Numbered from the stretch's first letter, positions 16,286 to 25,820 are shown. The stretch: 64,000 nucleotides of DNA from Streptomyces genisteinicus (GCF_014489615.1 NZ_CP060825.1:3982501-4046500); one strand, 5' to 3'. Numbers and translations: made by a program. Notes: generated by a model not told the origin, from the letters alone.

Positions 16286-17095
16286 ATGCGGTTCGGTCTT
16301 CTCGGTGTGCCCGCCCTGCTCGACGCGGACGGCCTCCCGCACCACCTCGGCAGCGCCAAGATCCGGATGCTGCTGGTCACCCTGCTGCTGCGGGCCAACA
16401 AGGTCGTGCCCGTCCACGAGCTGAAGGCCGCCCTGTGGGGCGACGAGCCGCCCGCCTCCGCGCACGCCTCCCTGCACAACCATGTGACCCGGTTGCGCAG
16501 ACTCCTCGCCGAGGAGCACCGGCTGCGGGCCGTCGCCCCCGGATACGTGCTGCGCGTGGCCCCCGGGGAGCTCGACAGCGACGTCTTCGAGACCTGCGTG
16601 GCCCGCGCGCACGGCTGCTTCGTCCGCGGCGAGTGGGCCGCCGTCGTCGCGACCGCCCGCGAGGGCCTCGGCCTCTGGCGGGGAACGCCCCTGGACGGCG
16701 TCTTCGGCCCCGACGAAGGACGGCCCGCACTCGTCCAGAAGCTCTCCGAGGCGCGGCTGCAACTGCTCCAGTGGCGCTACGACGCCGAGCTCGAACTGGG
16801 CCGGCACGACGGGCTGGCGCCGGAACTCGCCGCGCTGGTGGCGGAGTTCCCGCTGCGTGAGGCGTTCCACCGCCAGCTGATGCTGGTGCTGCACCGCGCG
16901 GGCCGGCAGGCAGAGGCGCTCGACGTGTACCGGGCGCTGCGCCGCACCCTCGTCGAGGAACTCGGCGTCGATCCCGGTGCCGGGGTCCGCGAGGCGCACG
17001 CCGAGGTGCTGCGCGATCCCCCCGGCGGCCGGGCGACGGCGTCCGTCCGCCCGGCGCCGCCCCTGGCGGACCACAGGTTCGCCGACGGGGCGTGA
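16286..17095 (+). CDS. SARP-family regulator (AfsR/DnrI-type, short form)
   Basis: 269 residues: an OmpR-like winged helix at the N terminus (RFGLLGVPALL, then ASLHNHVTRLRRLL, then VAPGYVLRV) followed by the bacterial transcriptional activation domain (DVFETCVARAHG through LRRTLVEELGVDPGAGVREAHAEVL). The length is that of pathway-specific SARPs with no NB-ARC part. ATG 16286 with gggggaga upstream is preferred over ATG 16235, which follows a -10-like TAACAT at 16229-16234 too closely. SARPs activate antibiotic clusters; no obvious target cluster is adjacent. Confidence 0.88.
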   Translation: MRFGLLGVPALLDADGLPHHLGSAKIRMLLVTLLLRANKVVPVHELKAALWGDEPPASAHASLHNHVTRLRRLLAEEHRLRAVAPGYVLRVAPGELDSDVFETCVARAHGCFVRGEWAAVVATAREGLGLWRGTPLDGVFGPDEGRPALVQKLSEARLQLLQWRYDAELELGRHDGLAPELAALVAEFPLREAFHRQLMLVLHRAGRQAEALDVYRALRRTLVEELGVDPGAGVREAHAEVLRDPPGGRATASVRPAPPLADHRFADGA

Positions 17096-17322
17096 GCGAG
17101 GCGCCCTTGCTCGCGACGACCCCCGGGCGGCGGGGTGCGCCCGGCACGTCCGCCTTCCCTCGCGACAGCCCCCGGGGCGCCGCGGAAGCGGTGTGAAACA
17201 TTTCCGCCGCCCCACCGCGTCAAGTCGGTGGAGGCGGATGCGCGGGCAGGACCCCGCGCCCCGCCGGAGGCGGTGCCGGCGGGCGCCGCCGCAACGGCCA
17301 CGGGGGAAGGGGCGACGCGGGC

Positions 17323-17832
17323 ATGAGAGCGTCCAGAGCCGAGCAGTACCGGGAGTTCGCGGCCACGCGAGCCACCCATCTCTACCGTTCGGCATGCCTG
17401 CTGACCGGAGGTGACACCCATCTCGCAGAGGACCTGGTGCAGGAGACCCTGGGCCGGATGTACCTCGTCTGGGGCCGGATCTCCCGCATAGACAACCCGG
17501 CGGGCTACGCCCAGACCGTGCTCGTCCGCGCCTTCCTCACCCACCGCCGCCGCCGTTCCGCGTCGGAGCGGCCGGTGGGCGACCTCCCGGACTCGGCGCC
17601 GCCCCCGGGCGACGATCCCGACCTCCGCCTGGCACTCCTCGGAGCCCTCGGGGCGCTGCCGCCGAAGGACCGCGCGGTGGTGGTGCTGAGGTACTGGGAG
17701 GACCGCAGTGTCGAGGAGACCGCAGACGCCATGCACGTCAGCCCGGCCGCCGTGCGCACCAGGACGGTACGCGCGCTGGCCAGGCTCCGCGAGCAACTGG
17801 GCGGCAGCCTGGTGGAGTTCGCCACCCGCTGA
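17323..17832 (+). CDS. SigE-family ECF RNA polymerase sigma factor
   Basis: 169 residues. Sigma region 2 is seen in ATHLYRSACLLTGGDTHLAEDLVQETLGRMYLVW, region 4 in LGALPPKDRAVVVLRYWEDRSVEETADAM with the HTH at VSPAAVRTRTVRALARLRE. Length and motifs fit the small actinobacterial SigE-family group. The next gene in the same direction encodes a membrane-anchored protein, the usual place of an anti-sigma factor or sensor. Confidence 0.9.
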   Translation: MRASRAEQYREFAATRATHLYRSACLLTGGDTHLAEDLVQETLGRMYLVWGRISRIDNPAGYAQTVLVRAFLTHRRRRSASERPVGDLPDSAPPPGDDPDLRLALLGALGALPPKDRAVVVLRYWEDRSVEETADAMHVSPAAVRTRTVRALARLREQLGGSLVEFATR

Positions 17833-18174
17833 CCGGGCCGCCTGCCACCCGGACACGGGGACACCCGGACACCCGGACACCCGGCGACCGCACCACCACC
17901 ACCGCCGAGCGGCACCCGACCACAGCACCGGACCACCCGCACCGACCACAGCACCGGACCACCGCACCCGGCCGAGGTCCGGCCGCCGCCCGACCACCGA
18001 GCAGTCCCGAGACACCACCCGCACCGCCGAGCCCGTCCGCCGGGCGGAACGACCCACGCGGACCCGCGGACCCGCGACCCGCGGACCCGTGCACCCCGCG
18101 GAGCACACACGGCGCCCGCCCGGGCGCCCCGTCGACAGACCATCCGTACGACCGAGCAGAGAGTGTGGTTCCCC
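17833..18174. repeat. non-coding tract with short direct repeats
   Basis: 342 bases without a convincing gene. It contains three tandem CACCCGGA-type units around 17860-17882, a 21-bp direct repeat at 17917-17937 and 17943-17963, and GACCCGCGG units around 18059-18090. No clear hairpin terminator or promoter was found. Confidence 0.55.
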
Positions 18175-19443
18175 ATGCCCTTCGAGGAAGAGATCGGCGG
18201 CGCCCTGCGCCGCACCGGCGAGACCATGACCCCCGCCGACCGGCTCCGGCTGGTCGAGGGCGGTACCGCCCGCGGCCGGCGCAAGGTGGCGCTGCGCCGT
18301 ACGACCGTCGCCGGCAGCGTGCTGGCACTCGCCGCCGTCGTCCTGGGCGGGGGCCACGCGGCCGGGTTCCTGGGCGACGCGGGCGGTGCCGACGGCATGG
18401 CCTCCGTCGCCGCGCAGGGCGGCATCGGGGAGTCCGTGCCGGCCGTGGCCGCCGAACCCGGCGGGGCCGTCACCGCGCGGCAGATGCTGAAGACCTTCAC
18501 GGGCCTGCTTCCCCGCGGCGACCTCTCGCAGCAGACCAGCAGCGGCAGCAGCAAGGACCGGTCCACCATGCCCTACGCCTCGGTCGTGCACGACGACGGC
18601 AAGGGCGCGGCGCAGATCTCGCTGAGCCTGAACACGATCGACCCGCAGGGCGAATCCGCCGACTCGATGGTGACCTGTCCCGACGCGGACCTCGTCGACT
18701 TCGACGACTGCCGCGAGGAGTCCCTCGCCGACGGGTCCCGCTACCTGTTCGTGCAGGGTTACGTGTACGACCGGAACAGGGGCGCGAAGCAGTGGCGGGC
18801 CACCCTGCTGACCCGTGAGGGCGTGCTGATCGACGCGAGCGAGTTCAACGCGCCCGCCGAGAAGGACGCGGCCGCCACCCGGAAGAACCCCCCGCTCACC
18901 CCGGCCCGGATGAAGGCCCTGGTGACGGCCCCCGCCTGGGATCCGATCGCCGCCGCCTTCCTGGCGGAGGCGGGCGCCGCGCCCGAGGCGCCGGAGAAGG
19001 ACACTCTCCCCGGCGAGCCGTCCGGGGACGCCATGGTCGCCACGCTCACCGGACTGATGCCCGACGGGGTGACGGTGCGGGAGCCGAGCGGCGACTCCGG
19101 CTACGCGCAGGCCCTGGTCAACGACGGCAGGGGAGCCACCTTCGTCCAGGTCAACGCCCAGCCCGGGATGTCGGATCTGGTCAACGACTTCGACGACTGG
19201 ACGAGCCTCTCCGACGGGACGCTCGTGCGCGAGGCGCAGGAGGCCGACCCCGATCAGAAGGGCGGCGACGGCGTGGTCGGCTGGACGGTGGACACCCTGC
19301 GCCCGGACGGATTCCGTGTCGTGATCACGGCGCTCAACGCGCCCGGCTGGGGGCAGGACGCCGTCCGTGCGGAGCCCGCCCTGACGACGGCCCAGCTGAA
19401 GGCCATCGCCCTCGACCCGGCGTGGCCCGGCCTGTCCTCCTGA
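18175..19443 (+). CDS. membrane-anchored protein with duplicated extracytoplasmic domain, sigma-linked
   Basis: 422 residues. An N-terminal cytoplasmic stretch (about 45 residues) precedes one membrane segment (TVAGSVLALAAVVLGGG). The outer part contains two related units: LLPRGDL...YASVVHDDGKGAA...LTPARMKALVTAPAW and LMPDGVT...YAQALVNDGRGAT...LTTAQLKAIALDPAW. I see no zinc anti-sigma motif (HxxxCxxC). It probably works with the adjacent ECF sigma factor, but anti-sigma activity is unproven. ATG 18175 chosen; GTG 18163 is possible. Confidence 0.65.
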   Translation: MPFEEEIGGALRRTGETMTPADRLRLVEGGTARGRRKVALRRTTVAGSVLALAAVVLGGGHAAGFLGDAGGADGMASVAAQGGIGESVPAVAAEPGGAVTARQMLKTFTGLLPRGDLSQQTSSGSSKDRSTMPYASVVHDDGKGAAQISLSLNTIDPQGESADSMVTCPDADLVDFDDCREESLADGSRYLFVQGYVYDRNRGAKQWRATLLTREGVLIDASEFNAPAEKDAAATRKNPPLTPARMKALVTAPAWDPIAAAFLAEAGAAPEAPEKDTLPGEPSGDAMVATLTGLMPDGVTVREPSGDSGYAQALVNDGRGATFVQVNAQPGMSDLVNDFDDWTSLSDGTLVREAQEADPDQKGGDGVVGWTVDTLRPDGFRVVITALNAPGWGQDAVRAEPALTTAQLKAIALDPAWPGLSS

Positions 19444-19561
19444 CCCCCTCCGGTTCCGGCCGCCACGGCGCGCCCGCCCCGGGTTGGGCACCGCGCACGC
19501 ACCGGACCCGGCCCCCGGCTCCGGCGCGTCCCGCCCCCCGGGCCCGGACGGACGGCAGCCG

Positions 19562-19600
19562 CGCCGCCCTCCCCCTGGCTCTCCCCGGGGGACGGCGGCG
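19562..19600. terminator. bidirectional hairpin between convergent genes
   Basis: CGCCGCCCTCCCCC (19562-19575) pairs with GGGGGACGGCGGCG (19587-19600) with one mismatch, loop 11 bases. It lies between the sigma-linked membrane protein gene and the convergent polymerase gene. Confidence 0.55.
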
Positions 19601-19611
19601 GCGCCCGCCGG

Positions 19612-21288
19612 TCAGCCCGCCTCGTCCTTCGCGTCGGCGTAGCAGTCGACGACCGCGACGGTGAACGGGAAGCGCACCGGTGTCTCGCCGAAGGCCAGCC
19701 GCCCCGCAAGGTCCCCCGCCTCCCGGATCGCCCGGACGACCGCGTCCGCCTCGGCGGCGGGGCAGTGCACCACCACCTCGTCGTGCTGGAAGAAGACCAG
19801 CTCCGCACGGAGCGCCGACAGGGAACTCCGCAGCGCGGCCAGCATCAGCAGGGCCCACTCGGCGGCGCTGCCCTGCACCACGAAGTTCCTGGTGAACCGG
19901 CCCCAGGCACGGGCGTCCGAGGTGCCCGCGCGGGCCGTCCCGTCCTCGCCCTCCTGCGGGATGCCCGCCTCGCCGTCCTCCTCCGCCCCGGGCGCGCGGG
20001 GGCTGGTGCGGCCCAGCCACGTCCGCACGACGCGGCCCTCCTCGCCGGCCCGGGCGGCGTCGTCGACGCAGGCGACGGCGAGCGGGAACCTCCGCCGCAG
20101 CGCCGCCAGGTTCTTCAGCCCGTCCCCCGAGGTCTGCCCGTAGACCGCCCCGAGCAGCGCCAGTTTCGCGTGCGCCCGGTCGCCGGAGAACGCCCGGTCG
20201 GACAGGGCGGTGTAGAGGTCGCCGTCGTGACCGGCCACCTCCATCAGGCCCGGGTCGCGGGAGATCGCCGCGAGCACTCGCGGCTCCATCTGGTCCGCGT
20301 CGGCCACCACGAGGCGCCACCCCTCGTCCGCGACGACCGCCCGCCGGATCACCTTGGGGATCTGGAGCGCCCCACCCCCGTTGGTCGTCCACCGGCCCGA
20401 GGCCGCGCCGCCCGGCTGGTACTCGGGCCGGAAGCGGCCGTCGCGCACCCAGTCCTGGAGCCAGCTCCAGCCGTGGGCCGTCCAGATGCGGTACAGCTGC
20501 TTGTAGCGGATCAGCGGCTCGACGGCCGGGTGGTCGATCTCCTGGAGCTCCCAGCGACGGGTGGACCTGATCCTGATGCCCGCGCGGGCGAAGGCGCGGA
20601 CGACGTCCGCCGGCAGGTCCGGGCGCACCCGGTGCCCGAACGCGGCGGACACCTCGTCGGCCAGTTCGGCGAGCCGCCGCGGCTCGCCGCCCCCCGCGTA
20701 CCGCTCCCCGAGCAGTTCGCGCAGCACCTCCCGGTGGACGTCGGCCCGCCAGGGCAGTCCGGCCCGCTGCATCTCGGCGGCCACCAGCATGCCCGCCGAC
20801 TCGGCCGCGGTGAGCAGCCGCATGCGTCCGGGGTGCGCGGTCGCGTCATGGCGCCGCTGCTGGCCGGCGTAGACCTCCAGCAGGGCCTCCAGGGGGACGT
20901 CCGTCTGCTGCGGCTCGAAGAGCGACGACTGTGCGCCGGGGACGGCCGCGCGTGCGGGCGGGTCCGGGGGCACCGGGGCGTGGTGCAGGCGGGCCAGGGC
21001 GGCCGCCGCGGAGCGGGGTTCGCCGAGCCTCCCCTCGTGGCCGAGGAGCAGCGGTTCGGCGCTCTCGACGTCGTAGCAGCGGGCGACCCGCACCCCGGCG
21101 GCGAGCAGCCGCGGGTAGACGCCGGCCGTGGCCCGCCACACCCAGCGGCCGACGTGGGGCCGCGAGCGGACGGCCTCGACCAGGTCCGGCTCGTCGAGGA
21201 CCGGTCCCGCGGGCAGACCGCCGGGACCGAGGGGGACGAGGCGGGCCCCGTCCCCCTCGGTCGCCGTCACGGCCCACCGCTCGTCCAT
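19612..21288 (-). CDS. DNA polymerase I-like protein (3'-5' exonuclease/polymerase type, no 5' nuclease)
   Basis: 558 residues, much shorter than PolA and without the N-terminal 5'-3' exonuclease. Family A polymerase motifs are visible: motif A VVADADQMEPRVLAAIS, motif B KLALLGAVYGQTSGDG and motif C FFQHDEVVVHC, with the metal-binding Asp residues. An acidic insertion (about GAEEDGEAGIPQEGEDG) lies between motifs B and C. The N-terminal 150 residues are a degenerate exonuclease-like part. ATG 21288 is preferred; the upstream open frame is Pro/Arg-rich. Role in repair is inferred from family. Confidence 0.85.
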   Translation of the reverse strand: MDERWAVTATEGDGARLVPLGPGGLPAGPVLDEPDLVEAVRSRPHVGRWVWRATAGVYPRLLAAGVRVARCYDVESAEPLLLGHEGRLGEPRSAAAALARLHHAPVPPDPPARAAVPGAQSSLFEPQQTDVPLEALLEVYAGQQRRHDATAHPGRMRLLTAAESAGMLVAAEMQRAGLPWRADVHREVLRELLGERYAGGGEPRRLAELADEVSAAFGHRVRPDLPADVVRAFARAGIRIRSTRRWELQEIDHPAVEPLIRYKQLYRIWTAHGWSWLQDWVRDGRFRPEYQPGGAASGRWTTNGGGALQIPKVIRRAVVADEGWRLVVADADQMEPRVLAAISRDPGLMEVAGHDGDLYTALSDRAFSGDRAHAKLALLGAVYGQTSGDGLKNLAALRRRFPLAVACVDDAARAGEEGRVVRTWLGRTSPRAPGAEEDGEAGIPQEGEDGTARAGTSDARAWGRFTRNFVVQGSAAEWALLMLAALRSSLSALRAELVFFQHDEVVVHCPAAEADAVVRAIREAGDLAGRLAFGETPVRFPFTVAVVDCYADAKDEAG

Positions 21289-21459
21289 GGCTGCGAGTGT
21301 GACATCCGGGTCGGACACCGGGCCGTACCCCGAGCCGGGCACGGGGTACGGCCGGGCAGGACCCCGGGGCGCCGCGCGGGGCGCCGCGCGGACGGGTCCC
21401 GGCCCCGTAACCCGCCGGTCGCGCACGCGCGTCCGGTCACACCTCCGTCCTCCCTCCCG

Positions 21460-22047
21460 TCACACCTCCGGGGACCCGCCCGGCGTCCCGGGCCCCAGGC
21501 GGCGTATCACCCGGGCCGGGTTGCCCACGGCGAGCACTCCGGCCGGCAGGTCCCGGGTGACCACCGACCCGGCGCCGACGACGGTGTCCTCGCCGATGGT
21601 CACCCCGGGACAGACGATCACCCCGGCCCCGAGCCACACGTTGTCCCGGACGGTCACCGGCTCGGCCCGCTCCCAGCCCGCGCGCCGCCGTCCTGCGTCC
21701 AGTTCGTGGGTGGGCGTGAGCAGTTGCACGCCCGGACCGATCTGCACGTCCGCCCCGACGGTGATGGGCGCGGCGTCCAGGAACACGGCGTTGAAATTGA
21801 CGAAGGTCCGGTCCCCGACGCTGATGTGGTAGCCGAAGTCGCACTGGAACGGCGGCCGGATCCGCACCTGGCGGCCGAGCGACCCGAACAGCTCCGCCAG
21901 GATGCCCTCCCGGTCGCCGGGCGCGGCACCGCCGTCCGCGTTGTACGCGGCGCAGAGCGCGAACCGGCGCTCGGTGTCCGCGGCCAGCTCGGGGTCGTCC
22001 GGCAGGTACCACTCGCCCGCCAGCATCCGGTCCTTGTTCACTCCCAT
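21460..22047 (-). CDS. maltose/galactoside O-acetyltransferase-like enzyme
   Basis: 195 residues. The N-terminal Mac domain (KDRMLAGEWYLPDDPEL) and left-handed beta-helix hexapeptide repeats with FQCDFGYHISVG, the catalytic-His region LLTPTHELDA, and VWLGAGVIVCPGVTIG match LacA/Maa acetyltransferases, which transfer acetyl from acetyl-CoA to sugar hydroxyls. ATG at 22047. It precedes the polymerase gene on the same strand by about 170 bases and is divergent from a lipoprotein gene. Confidence 0.9.
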   Translation of the reverse strand: MGVNKDRMLAGEWYLPDDPELAADTERRFALCAAYNADGGAAPGDREGILAELFGSLGRQVRIRPPFQCDFGYHISVGDRTFVNFNAVFLDAAPITVGADVQIGPGVQLLTPTHELDAGRRRAGWERAEPVTVRDNVWLGAGVIVCPGVTIGEDTVVGAGSVVTRDLPAGVLAVGNPARVIRRLGPGTPGGSPEV

Positions 22048-22143
22048 GTGCGCGTTCCTCTCCGGTCACCGCTGTCCGTACGATCGATCCTGCTACGCGG
22101 CCGCGCACCGGACGGCCCGTTTCACCGGGGTGGGGACCGTGAC

Positions 22144-22884
22144 ATGGGTGGAGTGACCTGGCGCCGTGCGCGCACGGCCGTCGCGGCGGCCGCCGCCGCG
22201 ACAGCGCTCTGTGCGGCGGCGTCCGGATGCGGGGCGCCGGCCGGGCCGGACACCGCCGCGGCTTCGGCCGGTGCACCCGGCCCGGGAGCCGGGGACGGCG
22301 AGGACGGCACCGGCGACGGGAACACCGACGGCGCCACGGACGCCGGGAAGGACGCGAACGACGCGAACGACGCGAACGGCCCGGTGGAGGCCGCGGGTTC
22401 CGTGGGCGCCGCCGGGTCCGCCTGCGGGCTCCCGGTCGCCTTCGACCTCGCGGAGGGCTGGGAGCCGGAGGCCGTGGAGCAGGACCCCGGCGGCGAGTTC
22501 GCCGCGCTCCTGGAGCAGGGCACGGTCTCGCTCCGCTGCGAGATCGACGCCAAGCCGGCGGGCCACATCGGCTTCCTGCGCGTCTGGGTCGGCGGCACGG
22601 CCGGCGACGACCCCCGTGCCGCGCTGGAGGCGTTCGTCGCCGACGCGGCCGCCGACCGCGAGGAGGAGGTGTACGCACCGGCCCGTGCCGGGAGGTACGA
22701 GGCGGTCGAAGCCCGCTGGCTCAACACGGGGGAGCTCCTCGACGCGCCGAAGCGGGAGCGCGCCTTCGCCGTGACCACGGCGGACGGGGTGGTGATCGTG
22801 GACCTCGGCGGTCTGGACACCGAGGAGCACGAGCAGATGCTGCCCGCCTACGAGTTGGCCAGAAAGAGTCTGCGCGACTCCTGA
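22144..22884 (+). CDS. putative lipoprotein
   Basis: 246 residues with a twin-Arg-containing leader and lipobox AAASGC (Cys at about residue 29). A low-complexity linker follows, including DANDANDAN from a 9-bp tandem repeat, and then a folded domain with two Cys residues that could form a disulphide (SACGLPVAFDL and SLRCEID). The downstream half resembles actinobacterial lipoproteins of unknown function. ATG 22144 follows ggggtgggga. It is divergent from the acetyltransferase gene. Confidence 0.7.
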   Translation: MGGVTWRRARTAVAAAAAATALCAAASGCGAPAGPDTAAASAGAPGPGAGDGEDGTGDGNTDGATDAGKDANDANDANGPVEAAGSVGAAGSACGLPVAFDLAEGWEPEAVEQDPGGEFAALLEQGTVSLRCEIDAKPAGHIGFLRVWVGGTAGDDPRAALEAFVADAAADREEEVYAPARAGRYEAVEARWLNTGELLDAPKRERAFAVTTADGVVIVDLGGLDTEEHEQMLPAYELARKSLRDS

Positions 22885-23097
22885 GCCGGGCACCCGGACG
22901 ACGGCCGCCGCCGGCGGGCGCGACCGTCGCCCGGCGGATGTCGTGGCACCTTCTGCCCGCAGACGCCTGCCGCAAATGCCCCGCTCCCCGTACGCTCTGA
23001 TGCCAAACGGGCGGCCGTGCCGTCCGCAAGGCGTGCCCGTCGTCCGCGGTGCACACTGTGACCGAGGCGCGGATCCACGCGACGGGAGGACCGTACG

Positions 23098-24894
23098 GTG
23101 AACGGGGGCAGTCGCAGACGACGCCTGACCAGTCGGCTCTCGGCCAGCAGCGCGTCGGTGGCTCCCTCGGGGAGCCGAGGGCTGCGCGTCCGCCGCGGTC
23201 GCCCCGATCCCGACCGGACCACCACCAGCGCCCGGCTCGCCTGGCTGAACTCCGCGAGCACCCGCATCGGCACCACCCTCGACCTGGAGCGGACGGCGCA
23301 GGAACTGGCCGAGTTCACCGTGCCCCGCTTCGCCGACGCCGCCGCGGTCGACATCCTGGAGGACGTGCTGCGCGGCGAGGAGGGGTCCCGCTGGACCGGC
23401 GCCGGCATCCCCGCGAGCCGTGCCATGGCGGTCTGCGCCGTCGACTCGCTCTCCTCCCTGGAGCCGACGCCGGTCGGGGTGACCATCAACCGGCCGGAGA
23501 CGGCGCGCGAGACCCTGCTGCACCGCTACTGCCTCAGGCAGGGGAAGCCCGTGCTGGTCAGCCGCATGGAGAAGGCCGACTTCGAACGGGTGGCGCCCAC
23601 CCCGAGCGCGGCGGCCAAGATGCGGGTCAACGGGGTGCACAGCTATCTGGCGGTGCCGCTGATTGCCCGCGGCGTCCTGCTGGGCACAGCCGACTTCGTG
23701 CGCGGCGCCGGCAGCAGGCCGTTCTCCACCACCGACCTCGCGCTCGCCGAACAACTCGCCTCGCGTGCAGCGGTCTTCATCGACAACGCCCGTCTCTACG
23801 GACGCGAACGCGAGCATGTGATCACCCTCCAGCGCAGTCTGCTGCCCCGTGCCACGCCGCTGACGCCGGGGCTGGAGGTGCACGCGGAGTACGCGCCCTC
23901 CGTCGCCGCACGCGGGGTCGGCGGCGACTGGTACGACGTGATGGCCCTGCCCGGCGGCCGGACCGCCCTCATGGTCGGCGACGTGATGGGCCACGGACTG
24001 CCGGCCGCCGCCACCATGGGACGGCTCCGCGCCGTCGGCCGGACGCTGATGACCCTGGACACCGCGCCGGAACGCATCCTCGCCCGGCTCGACCTCGCCA
24101 CCCGGGACCTGGAGGACGAGCAGGTCGCCACCTGCCTCTGCGCCGTCTACGACCCGGCCGACGGGAGCTTCACCTTCGCCAGCGCCGGCCATCTGCCGCC
24201 GCTGCTGCTCGACGGCCGCGGGGACGCCGCGTTCCTGGACGTTCCCGTCGGGGCGCCGCTCGGCGCCGGCGTGATCCCGTACGACCCGCTGCGGGTGACG
24301 GCCCCCGAGGGCAGCCACCTCGTGTTCTACACCGACGGCCTGGTGAAGAACCGCGCGGACGACGTGGACGTCCAGCTCGACCGGCTGCGGACCAAGGCCC
24401 TGGCGCTGGGCCCGGGCCGGCTGGAGGAGGGGGAGCTGCTGGCCGAGGCCCCCAACGCCTTCCGCATCGACGAGGCGGTGCTGCTGGTCGCCGCCACCAC
24501 CCCGGAACCGGGCGACGACCTGAAGGTGTGGACACTGCCCCGCGAGGGGAACGTGGCCTCCGTCGCCCGGCGCCTGGTAGCCGAACAGCTGGCGGCCTGG
24601 GGCCTGTCGGAGCTGACGGACGTCAGCGAACTGGTCGTCAGCGAACTCGTCGGCAACGCCCTGCGCTACGGCAACGGCCCCGGCCAGCTGCGTCTGCTGC
24701 GGGGCGAACGCCTCACCGTGGAGGTCTCCGACACCGGACCCGACCTGCCCCAGATCCAGCACGCGGACGTCAGCGACGAGGGCGGCCGCGGCCTCCAGCT
24801 CATCAACATGCTCTGCCGGCGCTGGGGTTCGTGCCGCACCGTCACCGGCAAGGTCGTGTGGGCGGAACAGAACATCGCCCCGCAGACGTACTAA
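23098..24894 (+). CDS. SpoIIE-type PP2C phosphatase with GAF and HATPase domains
   Basis: 598 residues in the order: disordered basic N terminus, GAF domain (about 50-245, ending LAEQLASRAAVFIDNARLYGRE), PP2C/SpoIIE phosphatase (about 250-470; GVGGDWYDVMALPGG, VGDVMGHGLPAA, FASAGHLPPLLL, FYTDGLV) and a C-terminal HATPase kinase-like domain (ELVVSELVGNALRYG, EGGRGLQLIN). Such proteins reverse and impose phosphorylation of anti-sigma antagonists, linking signals to sigma factor activity. GTG 23098 has gggagga just upstream. No anti-sigma partner is adjacent. Confidence 0.9.
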   Translation: MNGGSRRRRLTSRLSASSASVAPSGSRGLRVRRGRPDPDRTTTSARLAWLNSASTRIGTTLDLERTAQELAEFTVPRFADAAAVDILEDVLRGEEGSRWTGAGIPASRAMAVCAVDSLSSLEPTPVGVTINRPETARETLLHRYCLRQGKPVLVSRMEKADFERVAPTPSAAAKMRVNGVHSYLAVPLIARGVLLGTADFVRGAGSRPFSTTDLALAEQLASRAAVFIDNARLYGREREHVITLQRSLLPRATPLTPGLEVHAEYAPSVAARGVGGDWYDVMALPGGRTALMVGDVMGHGLPAAATMGRLRAVGRTLMTLDTAPERILARLDLATRDLEDEQVATCLCAVYDPADGSFTFASAGHLPPLLLDGRGDAAFLDVPVGAPLGAGVIPYDPLRVTAPEGSHLVFYTDGLVKNRADDVDVQLDRLRTKALALGPGRLEEGELLAEAPNAFRIDEAVLLVAATTPEPGDDLKVWTLPREGNVASVARRLVAEQLAAWGLSELTDVSELVVSELVGNALRYGNGPGQLRLLRGERLTVEVSDTGPDLPQIQHADVSDEGGRGLQLINMLCRRWGSCRTVTGKVVWAEQNIAPQTY

Positions 24895-25037
24895 GGCCCC
24901 GCGGACGTCCTGGCGCCCGCGGACGTACCGGCGCCGGCAGGCGTACCGCCGCCGCCGGTCCGGGCGGTGGGCGGCTCCCGCCGGGGACGGTGCCGCGGGG
25001 CCGGGGCGATGTCGCAGGCGTCCCCTAACCTGCCCGC

Positions 25038-25820
25038 ATGACCGATCACGTGATCGACATCGGTACGACGGAACGCTTCCGGGCCTCGGCGGCCGCGCAG
25101 GGGCTGCCTCCCGCGGAGGTGGAGGAGTGGATACGGACCGTCCTGCCGAAGGCGGGGCTCACGGCACGCGGCGACGGGCCGGCGGCGGGCAGGTACGGCG
25201 GCGACGCGCCGCTGCCGCCCGGCGCGCCGGACCCCTCGCTCCCCTTCGTCGCCTCCGTCGACTGCGCCGCGCTCCCGCCCGGCTCCACCGGCCTTCCGCT
25301 GCCCCCCGACGGCCGGCTGCTGTTGTTCGCCCACCCCGACCTCGACGGCGACGGGCCCCAGCCGGACGCCGTGCGGTACGTGCCGGCCGGGAGTCCCGTG
25401 GTGCCGCGCCGCCGGGACGGGAACCGGGACCCGTTCCCGGAGCGGGCGCTGTTCCTGGCGCCCGGCAGTCTCTCCGCGCAGCAGCCCGAGGATTTCGCCG
25501 ACGGGTGGTGGGGCGAACCCGAGCTGGAGCACTACGACCTCGCCGGGGATCTCGGTGATGCCTGGGACGACGCGTACGACGGCGACCACACCGGGTTCCA
25601 GCTCGGGGGCAACCCGCTCACCCGGAACACCCATCCCGTGCGGACGATCGCCCGCCACCGCGCGCTGGAGGAGGAGGCCGGCGAGTGGGTGCTCCTCGCC
25701 GCCTGGCTGTGCGGCGAGGACGTGCCCGACCTGGAAGACGGCATCGTCCACTGGGTGATCCCGCGCGGGGACCTTGCCGCACTGCGTTTCGACCGGGTCG
25801 AGGTCCACGTGGAGATCTGA
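25038..25820 (+). CDS. DUF1963 (YwqG-like) protein
   Basis: 260 residues. The pattern LPFVASVDCAALP, GRLLLFAHPDLDGDG, HYDLAGD, FQLGGNP and the end of the domain (LRFDRVEVHVEI) matches the DUF1963/YwqG fold. No signal or membrane segment. The ATG at 25038 follows TAACCT at 25026-25031, the distance of a leaderless promoter. Function of the family is unknown. Confidence 0.75.
   Translation: MTDHVIDIGTTERFRASAAAQGLPPAEVEEWIRTVLPKAGLTARGDGPAAGRYGGDAPLPPGAPDPSLPFVASVDCAALPPGSTGLPLPPDGRLLLFAHPDLDGDGPQPDAVRYVPAGSPVVPRRRDGNRDPFPERALFLAPGSLSAQQPEDFADGWWGEPELEHYDLAGDLGDAWDDAYDGDHTGFQLGGNPLTRNTHPVRTIARHRALEEEAGEWVLLAAWLCGEDVPDLEDGIVHWVIPRGDLAALRFDRVEVHVEI

Noticed and set aside
21436..21470. GTCACACCTCCG direct repeat near the acetyltransferase stop as an operator
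   Set aside because: Located at a gene end between two same-strand genes, with no promoter features; likely coincidence.
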